Origin: Dysidea avara
Lineage: Eukaryota > Porifera > Demospongiae > Dictyoceratida > Dysideidae
Direction: 5' to 3'
Assembly: GCF_963678975.1 (NCBI RefSeq)
Contig: NC_089272.1
Location: 4,522,359 to 4,586,358 of the forward strand
Length of the DNA stretch: 64,000 nt
The notes under the pieces were generated by a model. The model saw nothing but the letters and a program-made list of their open reading frames with translations. It was not told the DNA's origin and did not search any database. The translations under genes and the position numbers were made by a program. Positions 24,401 to 34,989 of the stretch are shown here, piece by piece; position 1 is the first letter of the stretch, and each line of letters starts with the position of its first letter.

Positions 24401-27400
24401 ACATCTTTTTTCACCATAGCCTTTCTGAGGGCCGCACACTTTTTTTACAGCTTGGCTGTTTTGGATTAGATTTCATTTCTTTTTGTATTTGTATACCCCA
24501 AAGCCGGCCTATGGCCAGCTTTGGGACTTTTTTAACTTATGTTTTTTTTCTTTACTACAGGAAGACGAAAAGATGAAGTAGATGTACTTTAAATATTTTA
24601 TCAGTAAATGTACAAATTATATATATAATACATATGTGATCGGATTTGCGAAAAGGGGTCTTCCACATACATCCAATTTGCCAACTTTGACAATTGATAA
24701 CTTCAGATTGGAAAGAGCTATTGCCTTGAAATTTGGACAGTGGTGATTTCTTTGCAGCTGAACTCTCTACATGATAGTTTCTTTGTAGCTGAACTCTCTA
24801 CAAGGTAATTTCTTCTAGCTGATCTCTCTACAGGGAGATTTTTTGTAGCTGAACTATCTACAAGGTAACTTCTTTTAGCTGATCTCTCTACAGGGTGATT
24901 TGTTTGTAGCTGAATTCTTTACAGGTGATTTGTTTGCAGCTGAGCTCTTTACAGAATGGTTTCTTTGTAGCTGAACTCTCTACAAAGTAACTTCTTCTAA
25001 CTGATCTTTCTACAGGGTGATTTGTTTGTAGCTGAACTATCTACAAAGTAACTTCTTCTAGCTGATCTCTCTACAGGGAGATTTGTTTGTAGCTGAACTC
25101 TCTACAGGTGATTTGTTTGTAGCTGAATTCTGTACAGGTGATTTGTTTGTAGCTGAATTCTGTACAGGTGGTTTCTTTGTAGCTGAACTCTCTAAAAGGT
25201 AACTTCTTCTAACTAATCTTTCTACAGGGCAATTTGTTTCTGGCAGAATTTTCTACAGGGTGATTTCTTTGCAGCTGAACTCTCTACATGATGGTTTCTT
25301 TGTAGCTGAACACTCTACAAGGTAATTTCTTTTAACTGATCTCTCTACAGGGTGATTTGTTTGTAGCTGAACTATCTACAAGGTAACTTCTTCTAGCTGA
25401 TCTCTCTACAGGATGATTTGTTCGTAGCTGAATTCTGTACAGGTGATTTGTTTGCAGCTGAGCTCTTTACAGAATGGTTTCTTTGTAGCTGAACTCTCTA
25501 CAAGGTAACTTTTCTAGCTGATGTCTCTACAAGGTAGCTAGTTGGTAGCTGAACTCTCTACATGGTGGTTTCTTTGTAACAGAACTTTCTACAAGGTGAC
25601 TTCTTCTAGCTGATCTTTCAATAGGGTGATTTGTTTGTAGCTTCACTCTCTACAAGGTAACTTCTTCTAGCTGATCTCTCTACAGGGAGATTTGTTTGTA
25701 ACTGAACTTTCTAAACGATGGTTTCTTTGTAGCTGAACTCTCTACAAGTTAACTTCTTCTAGCTGATCTCTCTGCAGGGTGATTTGTTTGTAGCTGAATT
25801 CTGTACAGGTGATTTGTTTGCAGCTGAGCTCAATGGCGGATCCAGGATGGGGCATTTGGGGCAAATGCCCCCCCCCCCTTCAAGAAATTGCATACAAGAT
25901 CGAGATACTCTAATAGAGCAGTCAATTACTCTAATAAAGCAGTCACAATGTTCATGAGGCAGTGCAGCTTACTTATGAAGCTATAAATAGGATTTTATTT
26001 TACATAACATACGTGATATAATATATTTGGTAAAGGATAACTAGCTATTATTGTTGTGACCTTTTTTTTTTTTTTTTTTTTTTTTTGCTCTTCAACTTTT
26101 TTCAGCAAGGTGCCCCCCCTCTTTCCAGACTCTGGATCCGCCCCTGGAGCTCTTTACAGAATGGTTTCTTTGTAGCTGAACTCTCTACAAGGTAACTTCT
26201 TCTAACTGATCTTCCTACAGGGCAATTTGTTCGTGGCAGAATTTTATACAGGGTGATTTCTTTGCAGCTAAACTCTCTACATGGTGGTTTCTTTGTTGCT
26301 GAACTCTCTACAAGGTAACTTCTTCTAGCTGATCTCTCTACAGGGTGATTTGTTTGTAGCTGAACGATCTACATGGTAACTTCTTCTAGCTGATCTCTCT
26401 ACAGGGAGATTTGTTTGTAGCTGAACTCTCTACAGGTGGTTTGTTTGAAGATGAACTCTCTAAATGATGGTTTCTTTGTAGCTGAACTCTCTACAAGTTA
26501 ACTTCTTCTAGCTGATCTCTCTACATGGTGATTTGTTTGTAGCTGAATTCTGTATAGGTGATTTGTTTGCAGCTGCGCTCTTTAAATAATGGTTTCTTTG
26601 TAGCTGAACTCTCTCAAGGTAACTTCTTCTAGCTGATGTCTTTACAGGGTCACTAGTTTGTAGCTGAATTCTCTACATGGTGGTTTCTTTGTAACTGAAC
26701 TCTCTACAAGGTAACTTTTTCTAGCTCATCTTTCTACAGGGTGATTTATTTGTAGCTGAATTCTGTACAGGTGGTTTGTTTGCAGCTGAGCTCTTTAAAG
26801 AATGGTTTCTTTGTAGCTGAACTCTCTACAAGGTAACTTCTTCTAGCTGATGTCTCTACAATGTCACTAGTTTGAAGCTGAGCTCTCTACATGGTGGTTT
26901 TTTTGTAACTGAACTCTCTACAAGGTGACTTCTTCTAGCTGATCTTTCTACAGGGTGATTTGTTTGAAGCTGAACTCTCTACAAGGTAACTTCTTCTAGC
27001 TGATCTCTCTACAGGTAGATTTGTTTGTAGCTGAACTCTCTACATGATGGTTTCTTTGTAGTTGAACTCTCTCAAGGTAACTTCTTCTAGCTGATGTCTT
27101 TACAGGGTCACTAGTTTGTAGCTGAATTCTCTACATGGTGGTTTCTTTGTAACTGAACTCTCTACAAGGTAACTTTTTCTAGCTCATCTTTCTACAGGGT
27201 GATTTATTTGTAGCTGAATTCTGTACAGGTGGTTTGTTTGCAGCTGAGCTCTTTAAAGAATGGTTTCTTTGTAGCTGAACTCTCTACAAGGTAACTTCTT
27301 CTAGCTGATGTCTCTACAAGGTCACTAGTTTGTAGCTGAGCTCTCTACATGGTGGTTTTTTTGTAACTGAACTCTCTACAAGGTGACCTCTTCTAGCTGA

Positions 27401-30400
27401 TCTTTCTACAGGGTGATTTGTTTGAAGCTGAACTCTCTACAAGGTAACTTCTTCTAGCTGATCTCTCTACAGGGAGATTTGTTTGTAGCTGAACTCTCTA
27501 TAAGGTGATTTGTTTGTAGTTGATCTCTCTGCAGGTTGATTTGTTTTAGCTGAACTCTCTACAGGCTGATTTGTTTGTAGCCGATCTCTCTACAGGGTAA
27601 TTTGTTTGTAGCTGAACTCTCTACAAGTTGATTTGTGTGTAGCTGATCTCTCTGCAGGTTGATTTGTTTGTAGCTGATCTCTCTACAGGGCAATTTGTTT
27701 GTAGCTGATCTCTCTACAGGGTGATTTTTTTGTAGCTGACCTCTCTTCAGGGTGATTTGTTTCTAGCTGATCTCTCTACAGGGTGATTTTTTGTAGCTGA
27801 CCTCTCTTCAGGGTGATTTGTTTCTAGCTGATTGCTCTACAGGTTGATTTGTTTGTAGATGAACTCTCTACAGGGTAATTTGCTTGTAGCTGAACTCTTT
27901 ACTTTGTGTCTAGTTTGTAGCTGATCTCTCTACAGGGTGATTTGTTTGTAGCTGAACTCCGTAAAATTGTGTGTAGTTTCTAGCTGATCTCTCTACAGGG
28001 TGATTTGTTTGTAGCTGATCTCTCTACAAGTTGATTTGTGTGTACATAGCTGATCTCTCTGCAGGTTGATTTGTTTGTAGCCGATCTCTCTACAGGTAAT
28101 CTGTTTGTAGCTGAACTCTCTATAAGGTGATTTGTTTGTAGCTGATCTCTCTGCAGGTTGATTTGTTTTAGCTGAACTCTCTACAGGGTGATTGCTTGTA
28201 GCTGAACTCCTTACATTGTGTCTAGTTTCTAGCTGATGTCTCTACAGGGTGATTTTTTGTAGCTGAACTCTCTTCAGGGTGATTTATTTCTAGCTGATCT
28301 CCCTGCAGGTAGATTTGTGTTGATTTGTTCATTGCTGATCGCTCTAAAGGTAATTGATTTGTTGCAGTTGAACACCCTGCAAAGCGTTTTGTTTGTAGCT
28401 GATCACTCTAAAGGGTAATTTGTTTGTAGCTGAACTCTCTCCACAGTGACTTGTGTGTAGCAGAATTCTGTGTAACTGAATTCTCTAGAGAGTGACTTAA
28501 TTGTAGCTGAATTCTCTACACAGTGCATGACTTGTTTATAGCTGAACTTTCTTCAGGGTGACTTGTAATGTTATGAATCTCTATAGTGATATATTTACTT
28601 AACTCTCCACATGGTGACTGTCTTCTTGCTGAACTGTCTATAAGATTAACTGTTTGCTGCTGAACTCCCTACAGAATAACTTGTGATGTAATAAAATTCT
28701 ATAATGGAGTAAATAAATTAGCCGAATGCTCTATTAGGGTGACTGTTCTATTAGAGTATCTCGATCTCGCATTTGCTACACGGAGTTGGCTTTCGAATCA
28801 TAACTCAGTGGTTTGTAATCCGATTCTTCTGTACTACTGCAAGGACTTTCTATGAAGATTATTCCAGCTATACACCGATTTTCAGCTCATTGCTCTAAGC
28901 GGTTTGCCTAGTAGGCGTGAAAACTAATACTTTTTTATTCATAAAAATCGATCGCGTAATTGTGACACAGGTTGGGTTTTGTGTCATATCTCCGTGGTCT
29001 TTATCTCGATTCCTTTCAAACCACCAAAAGGCACTCCTACGATGGTTACTCCATCTACATAGCAATTTTCAACTCATTCCATGAAGCGGTTTACCCTGTA
29101 GGCGTGACAACAAATCGATCTTGTTTTACGCGAATAATCGGTCATAACTCCTGAACCATTCATCGGATTTGTACCAAAGTTGATGCTAGGATTCGCCTTT
29201 GGACTCCCTTTCTGTGTGCCAAATTTCAAGGCGATCGGGGTACGCGTTTGCTTGTTATAGCAATTTTTGCAAGTGTGCGAAAAGACGAAGAAGAAAAAAA
29301 AAACGAAACTTTGGCAGCTCGTATCTCGGAAATGGCTGGAGCGATTTCCTTCAAATTTGGAATGTAGACTCCCTTGGCTGGCGGGCAACTGTGTAGCAAA
29401 TTTGGTTCCAATCAGATAAGTGATCACCGAGATACAAAGGTGTGAAAATGACGTTTTCGTTCTTCCTGTCAATATACTCACGGGTGTGGCGCGCCGGCTT
29501 TTTGGGCCGCACGACACACTACCGTGTGTCTTGATATGAAGAAAATAAGTAATTCATGTTTCATTACTTATCATACACTCAAACTTATCATAACTTTTCA
29601 TGTAATATGCAGTGTATGTAAGCCACTAACTTTTGTATATTTGCTGCTTCACAATGCAAATACACTTCACTATAACAGCTATATACATACATACGTACAT
29701 ACCTAAAGTGACATTACAGGTTTTTGCAATTGAATTAGTCGCCTTTGCAATTGAATTCGTCCCGTTTGCAATTGAATTCGTCCGTATTGCAATTGAATTC
29801 GTCCCGTTTGCAATTGAATTCGTCGGTTTTGCAATTGAATTCGTCGGTTTTGCAGTTGAATTCGTCGGTTTTGCAATAGAATTCATCGCGTTTGCATTAC
29901 GATTCGTCATAAACAAAACGGCTCCAAGAAACCAACCCGTTCATTAAGAGATGAACTATTTACGCCTTGGAGAGTTACACTTGAGACACTAGAAGGTAAC
30001 TGAAGCTGGTAGTACGCGAAGTTGATAGCTGTCTGACAAGTTAATTAACTTGCTCGCGAGTGACCACACCCATCACGAATGGCGTAGTAGAGTTTGGAAT
30101 GTTGCTGGATAGGCTGTAGAGGAAGAATTATTGCCTTATAAAGAGTTGTTTACTACTGTTGTACTTGAACAAGTTCTTGTAGCAGCTGCTACATCATGTT
30201 TTCGTGTTTGCTCCAGCTGCCATTCTTGTTACGGACGAATTTAACTGCAAAAGCGACGAATTCAATTGCAAAACCGACGAATTCAATTGCAAACGGGACG
30301 AATTCAATTGCAAAACCGACGAATTCAATTGCAAACGGGACGAATTCAATTGCAAAAGCGACGAACTCAATTGCAAACGGGACGAATTCAATTGCAAAGT

Positions 30401-33400
30401 CGCCGAATTTAATTGCAAAAACCTGTAAACACTGAAATACTTGTCCTGTAAATTGTACAAATAATGTCACTTGAAGTGTACTTGTACCTGATGTTGTTGA
30501 ATAATTTTGACAATACCTAAAGGCAGTGATCGCCTACAGGCGCTATTAAATATGTAACATACTCGCATGCATGTAGTACAGGTGAGTGAGATAATTTACG
30601 TGCACATAGCAACGTATGTGTGCTAACACCATACAGTATGTATATACAATACGCATGTATAACATTTGTTTACCTTTTTCAGTTTGTTTATTTGCAGTTT
30701 AATATCATACATTGCTCCCTTGTCCACCTTCTCTTTCACTGACTTCATGTACACATCTAATGAGTCTCCTTTACTGCTAATAGTCTCCGCTGCACAATCA
30801 GAACACACAGTGTATTAATGTTGGTAAGAAGAGTTATAACAATTGTAATCATATTGTACAGATTTGACTAACAATAGGGCATACAACTATACACATGGTA
30901 ACTGTGCTGCGTATGAATCCATAGGAATAATACAAGTTAACATGCTAACTTGAGCATGTACAAGCATGCCACGACACATTACTGCATGCTTTCCTACACA
31001 AACCGCCCTTCCACCGCACCAAGCTTTATAACATTACGGCATGCGACCACAACATATTACAACAACACATCACTTTACAGACCAGTTATACAGACATACA
31101 TACATATACATACAACTTTTTGGGAGAGGTAGGGCAACTGAGGTATGATACACTAGCTCAAATAGGCAATGAGTATGTGTTATCACTGTCACGGCAAACT
31201 TTACATAATACATCCAGTATTACTTATGTCAAGCCAGCAGCAGCAACATACAGCAACCACATTGCAAACATACAATTGTAACAAGGATTAGCACATTCAG
31301 TTGTGACACATTAAATTTAATGACAGTTAGCATTTTGTGATAACACACACACAGCCTTGGACTAGGCAGCTGTTGACTTTAATTATTCAGCAATGAGAAT
31401 GTACGAAAGGCATAGAGTAACTTGTGTGTACAAGCCAAGTAATAACGAACAATGAAGGGTAACTATGAGATGAGTAATGTGTGTTATTGTTGTTATACAG
31501 TTACATAATCCTCACACACACTAGTAGTACAGCATTGATCTTTAGTACATCACAAAAATTCTTGCATGTATGTATAAATGTATGAACATTCTGTATTTGT
31601 AAGGACACACAACCATGACTTGTTAAGTAGCTAACACAACGTGTGATGTGTGTACTATTTGCATAAATTGTACAAAAATTACTTTTTCTTAACTTTTTAC
31701 AGTGGTTGGGTTGTCAGCAGTACTCATTTCAAATATTCTTTTTTTGTAATAACAACTAGCGACTGACTGCTATGTAATTTACAGCCAAAATTTCCTGAAT
31801 TAATACTGTCTTTAATAGCATTATACTGTAGCTAATGGCTATGTAAGACACATGAAGCATGGCTGATGATCTTCTTTACTAGGTACCAAAACAAGCAAAG
31901 GATAGAGAGTGAATAGGCTGTAGAACCAGGTTACCTACAGGCCTTCAGCACTTGTGCTGTAAAGCCTTAATAAATAAAATAAAGAGATACTCTAATAGAG
32001 CAGTCATCAGTTCAACATCTAGAAGAGTTGCATCATTTTTTGGATGCATTTGGATCATTGATGAAACGTTTTACAGACTATATACCATACTATTTAAAAA
32101 CTTGCAAAACAAAATCTCATAACTTCCACCTCCCTATAACCATGTGTACAAGAGGTCATTCCCAAAGACTTATATATACAGTGTAAATCATGCAAAACAA
32201 TTTTTAAGCAAAATATTTCATTTTAAAAAAATGAGTGAAAACAAAAAGCAAGTACATATGTGTACATAAAGGTACAGTAAACACATAATAATTACCTTCT
32301 TTTGCTCTAGCTAATCTTTCTTCTAAAGCTTGTAGACTAGAAGTGACTTCAGATAGTTTCTTGTTCTATATAAACACAAAATACAGTTAGCAGTGTAGGG
32401 CTATTTGTCCGCATGTGTTTATATAGATATACATATACCAATTTTAAAATCAGGAAGCAAAACAGTTGACCTTACTAAAGTATAATATCTATGTATACAT
32501 ATGTGTCTATGTCTTGGTGATGAATAGCTCCTAACAAATAGTAATCTTCCCCGTACAAATTGACAATTCCATTAAAATACAGACTTATAAAAGTACACTG
32601 AACATACGAAGATGTGATTAGTTGACAATACCACTATTTAACAAAATTGTTTCCAACCATTATTGATTACATAGTACGAAACTGTCAGATTAACTGATGA
32701 TTAATTCACAGCCCTGAACATGCTTGAGATGCTTAAACCCAACTTACTAAAGTTTCATAGGTCACGACTGCATCTTCCGCCTTTCCCATCTTCTTCATAC
32801 GACTGTGTCTTTTCTTCTCAACTATAATTATAACCACCAAATTACAAAGATCATACAGTTTTCAAACCACATACGTGTATGCTTACAATAATAAAACAAA
32901 CATATAGTTTAAAATTGTATGTACATCTCAGTGTATTGCACTATAAATACACCATAAACCATGAAGTACATAAACACACAATAGAGTAAATATTGTGTGG
33001 GTAATGGTTTATATATGCTAACTTGTTCCAGTTCGGTCAAGGAAGGAGTCTTCATCACTACTGTAGAAATCGTCTTCTTCCCAATTTTTAACCTTCTTCT
33101 TGTGACCTATAAATAATCACGTCGGCATTAAATACACACATAACCGAAAGATATAAAGACTGTTAAAATTATAATTAGCAACTGGAACAATGAAATTTGA
33201 ATTCACAAAGTGTGCTCCACAAACACACTATCTTTGTATGCAAAGCTGTCATATATGTATACAGGTGTATGTATATGACTGCACATCATAAAGTATTTAC
33301 CTTGACTGGCTTGTCTCAACATCCCATAACTGTCCAGTAGTCGACATGCCTCCAGGGCACACTGTGTAACAGCTTCCTTCTTCTTTCCTTTTAATGTTGC

Positions 33401-33775
33401 CTCAGCAACCACCATCTCTCCACCAGCTGACTGCACTGGTAAACTGCACAATGTACAAATATATACTTCTGTATGTTGAGCAAAATATTTATTAAACAAA
33501 CTAAGCAGCTATGGTACAACATAACTAATCTGATAAATATTAAATTCTTTTAATGAAATTAATCATACAAACCTTGGTTATACATACGTACTTATTACAT
33601 ACATATAGAAAAGATCTGTAAGTGTCACCAGGTGTGGTCCTAATGGTCTCCTGATTACAGTAATATGCTCTAGCATATGGATACATGTTATGGTTAGCAT
33701 CACTAACATACCTCACACGTATACAGTGCACTCCTTTCTTGCCAGTTTCTACAGTTTCAAACTCCAACTCCAAAT
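21429..33775 (-). CDS. SLC4A1AP: kanadaptin, FHA-less 3' half visible
   Basis: Nine minus-strand exons join in matching phase: 33775-33712, 33443-33301, 33106-33023, 32821-32748, 32365-32296, 30789-30674, 24128-24055, 23053-22603 and 21635-21557. A short last exon at 21442-21429 (LKG stop) is a weak guess. Landmarks in order: MVVAEATLKGKKKEA and QCALEACRLLDSYGMLRQAS; NWEEDDFYSSDEDSFLDRTG joining to IEKKRHSRMKKMGKAED; a coiled-coil-like stretch ending ALEERLARAKE; KGDSLDVYMKSVKEKVDKG; KLRDLVKLAQPTELP; KKQYGLTKLPVDRKQAYL; an acidic tail with basic PKKRK; and DYDPDYASWLPPEG. This order fits animal kanadaptin, a nuclear/cytoplasmic adaptor named for binding the kidney anion exchanger. The FHA-containing N-terminal half was not found upstream. 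Introns carry several transposons; the largest is 6.5 kb. Confidence 0.9.
22017..22361. mobile_element. hAT-like MITE in kanadaptin intron
   Basis: 345-bp element, ends TAGGGCTGGGCGATAG ... CTATCCCCCAGCCCTA, with a perfect 8-bp target duplication TTATTCAG at 22009-22016 and 22362-22369. The interior is rich in GATAG/CGATA words. Noncoding. Confidence 0.9.
23168..23277. repeat. GTAT/GTAC microsatellite, left part
   Basis: Tetranucleotide (GTAT)n with embedded GTAC units. It was one tract with 23791-24030 before a MITE inserted. Open frames across it (MYVCMYV) are artefacts. Confidence 0.95.
23278..23790. mobile_element. hAT-like MITE in microsatellite
   Basis: 513-bp element with ends CAGTGTTAGGCAAGTTAC and GCGCGTTACTCCCAACACTG, related to the element at 2012-2645. 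Both flanks read TGTATGTA (8 bp), but this lies in a GTAT repeat so the duplication is weak evidence on its own. It is inside the kanadaptin intron 23054-24054. Confidence 0.85.
23791..24030. repeat. GTAT microsatellite, right part
   Basis: Long uniform (GTAT)n from about 23855 with a GCATGGAT-type variant block at 23830-23855. It ends 25 bases before the kanadaptin exon boundary at 24055 (the donor side on the minus strand). Confidence 0.95.
24151..24471. repeat. 321-bp palindrome, copy C
   Basis: Arms open ATCTAATCCAAAACAGC and close with the complement. At the sites where copy A differs from B (near the outer end and in GGCCCTCAGAAAGG), both arms of C carry the B-type bases. Confidence 0.9.
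24635..24745. mobile_element. TGTGACCGG-family MITE, truncated
   Basis: Left half of the same MITE as at 14161, at the same linker position. It stops at CAGTGGTGA and runs straight into array sequence GTGATTTCTTTGCAGCTG, so the right half and the first array units were deleted at a short shared word (GTGGTGA). Confidence 0.85.
24746..28700 (+). repeat. minisatellite array C
   Basis: Same ~30-bp units as A and B but more diverged. A higher-order duplication of 458 bases is visible (CTCTCAAGGTAACTTC at 26611 and 27069). Toward 27500-28700 units change to GTGATTTGTTTGTAGCTGAT types and then decay. Confidence 0.95.
25831..26146. mobile_element. MITE inserted in array C
   Basis: 316 bases, ends CAATGGCGGATCCAG and CTGGATCCGCCCCTG, flanked by GAGCT on both sides (25826-25830 and 26147-26151) within an array unit that reads through once the insert is removed. 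It contains poly-C, poly-T and two copies of the dispersed CTCTAATAGAGCAGTCA motif. hAT-like ends, though only 5 bp of duplication are certain. Confidence 0.75.
28715..29535 (+). other. composite 3' module, copy C
   Basis: Homologous to the A and B modules but clearly diverged. It contains the paired motif (GCTCTATTAGGGTGACTG then TTCTATTAGAGTATCTCG), the internal duplication (GGTTTGCCTAGTAGGCGTG at 28901, GGTTTACCCTGTAGGCGTG at 29089, period ~188) and the end hairpin. The hairpin and last ~60 bases are the most conserved part. Confidence 0.65.
29717..30425. mobile_element. TIR element with subterminal 21-bp repeats
   Basis: 709-bp element with ends CAGGTTTTTGCAATTGAATT and its near complement, flanked by TA on both sides (29715-29716, 30426-30427). 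Behind each end sit eight to nine direct repeats of ~21 bases with the core GCAATTGAATTCGTC, inverted between the two ends. The centre (about 29920-30225) is unique. Open frames through the repeats are artefacts. It lies in the kanadaptin intron 24129-30673. Confidence 0.85.
31885..31985 (+). repeat. retroelement-like 3' tail
   Basis: CCTTCAGCACTTGTGCTG hairpin followed by AAAGCCTTAATAAATAAAAT, similar in shape to tails near 6370-6425 and 30515-30550. Probably a LINE or SINE 3' end. It is followed at once by the dispersed motif GAGATACTCTAATAGAGCAG. Confidence 0.4.
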
Positions 33776-34935
33776 CTGTATGTACACAAAATATCACATC
33801 AATCCCTTCAGTCACATTAGTAAATAACATTATATAAATTGTACATTTTCTGAAGTGGTAGTGATACCTACCTACCTATGTAATACTGTTGTTCTTTGCA
33901 TGTCAGCTCTTAATCAAGAGTTAGCAATAGAGGAGAGTGAATGTCTAACACAGTACAGGGTCTCTACAAATGATTTTGTACGAGTCAAATGTACACACTG
34001 GTAGCACAAGGAAATTTGATGATTAAATCAATCTTTACCTATAGAGTATACTACAAATTACAGAGTTATGCAGTAGTGCTGTGAAGCGGTATGCAAAAAT
34101 AATAAACAGGTATTGTCTAGGTCAGCCAAATACTGGTTAAGTATCATTATGTATGCCAATACCACTGTATTACACAGAAACCAGTTAACTGCCAGTTATT
34201 GGTTACCAGTTAACCCATTTTGAATTTGTTATCAGGTTTACAGCTCTATTATGCGGAGAAAATCCCATGTTGCTATGTCCAATGAAATCCTTTTCAGAAT
34301 CATTTGTAGAGGTGCTGTACCTAATTAGATACTCCTCTCTCATGTATTATTAACTCTTATCATGTCTGAATGCATTGCATTGCACAAAAAGGAAATATAT
34401 TCTTATATTTATAAACTACTACACATATATACACATGTGTATGTATCAAATTACAAGAAAGCTATTTATTATGTGATACTGGCAGTACCAGCAAAAACAA
34501 AAGTAAACATGCACACTTCTGACAGGGGTAAAATAAGTTTTCGAAAGTATTCAAACCAATGTCAGATCAACTTGATGGTTGGTCAGACATGTTTATTGGT
34601 CAGTCAGCCAATAAAACAGCTGTCCTCAACTCCAGTCTTGTGTGCACTTTAGTACGTATATTGCATTCCCTCCAAGCTTATTTTATCACCTAGAAACAAA
34701 TATCTATGCAAACACTGGTGTTGGCTACATCCCAACCGTCTTTGTTGATCTGAAATATGTTAGAACAGAAAGGAAATGCATGATAATCTTGCTAATTTGA
34801 TCAGCAAATTGCTGATGCCCAACTGCTAGTAAGACCTTAGTACACACATGAATTTCTTATGTGGTATTAATCATAAATTATTGCTGCATACCATACATAC
34901 AAAGCAATTAAACTGAATAACACCACCAATGAAGT
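33776..34935. other. gap between kanadaptin and first family gene
   Basis: No gene recognised. The missing kanadaptin upstream exons should lie here or beyond on the minus strand, but no FHA-like coding was seen. Confidence 0.35.
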
Positions 34936-34936
34936 A

Positions 34937-34952
34937 AGGGCTACTATAAAAC
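34937..34952 (+). promoter_or_regulatory. TATA-like box of first family gene
   Basis: GCTACTATAAAACC lies about 45 bases upstream of the ATG at 34990. Related TATA-like sites precede the other family members. Confidence 0.45.
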
Positions 34953-34989
34953 CAACTGCTGTTGCTCACTACTTCAGTTCTAGTACGCA

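Larger units (their letters stand above)
24151..29535 (+). mobile_element. composite repeat, copy C
   Basis: Third copy, lying entirely inside the kanadaptin intron 24129-30673 and antisense to that gene. Palindrome 24151-24471, linker, truncated MITE 24635-24745, minisatellite about 24746-28700 with an internal insertion (25831-26146), 3' module 28715-29535 with the same end GTGTGTCTTGAT. It starts only 22 bases from the exon at 24128. Confidence 0.7.

Noticed and set aside
8480..24469. Repeated open frames ending FLRAALLFYSLAVLD on both strands
   Set aside because: They are the same palindrome arm translated from either side; no evidence of selection on the protein.
8986..28700. CRISPR-like regular repeats
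   Set aside because: Units are contiguous and all drift from the same ~30-bp consensus; there are no unique spacers and no cas genes, and the DNA is eukaryotic. It is a minisatellite.
29626..30470. Repetitive proteins (FAIEFV, NSIAKPT) as repeat-protein genes
   Set aside because: Produced by the 21-bp subterminal repeats of a TIR element; open in several frames and on both strands because the unit is a multiple of three.
33876..33910. Extra kanadaptin exon (KEQQYYI) just upstream of 33775
   Set aside because: Donor and phase fit, but the peptide does not resemble the DREG region expected there and the acceptor is poor.
34690..34760. Minus-strand reading INKDGWDVANTSVCIDICF as an exon
   Set aside because: Bounded by an AG and a stop, but no family match and no phase partner.
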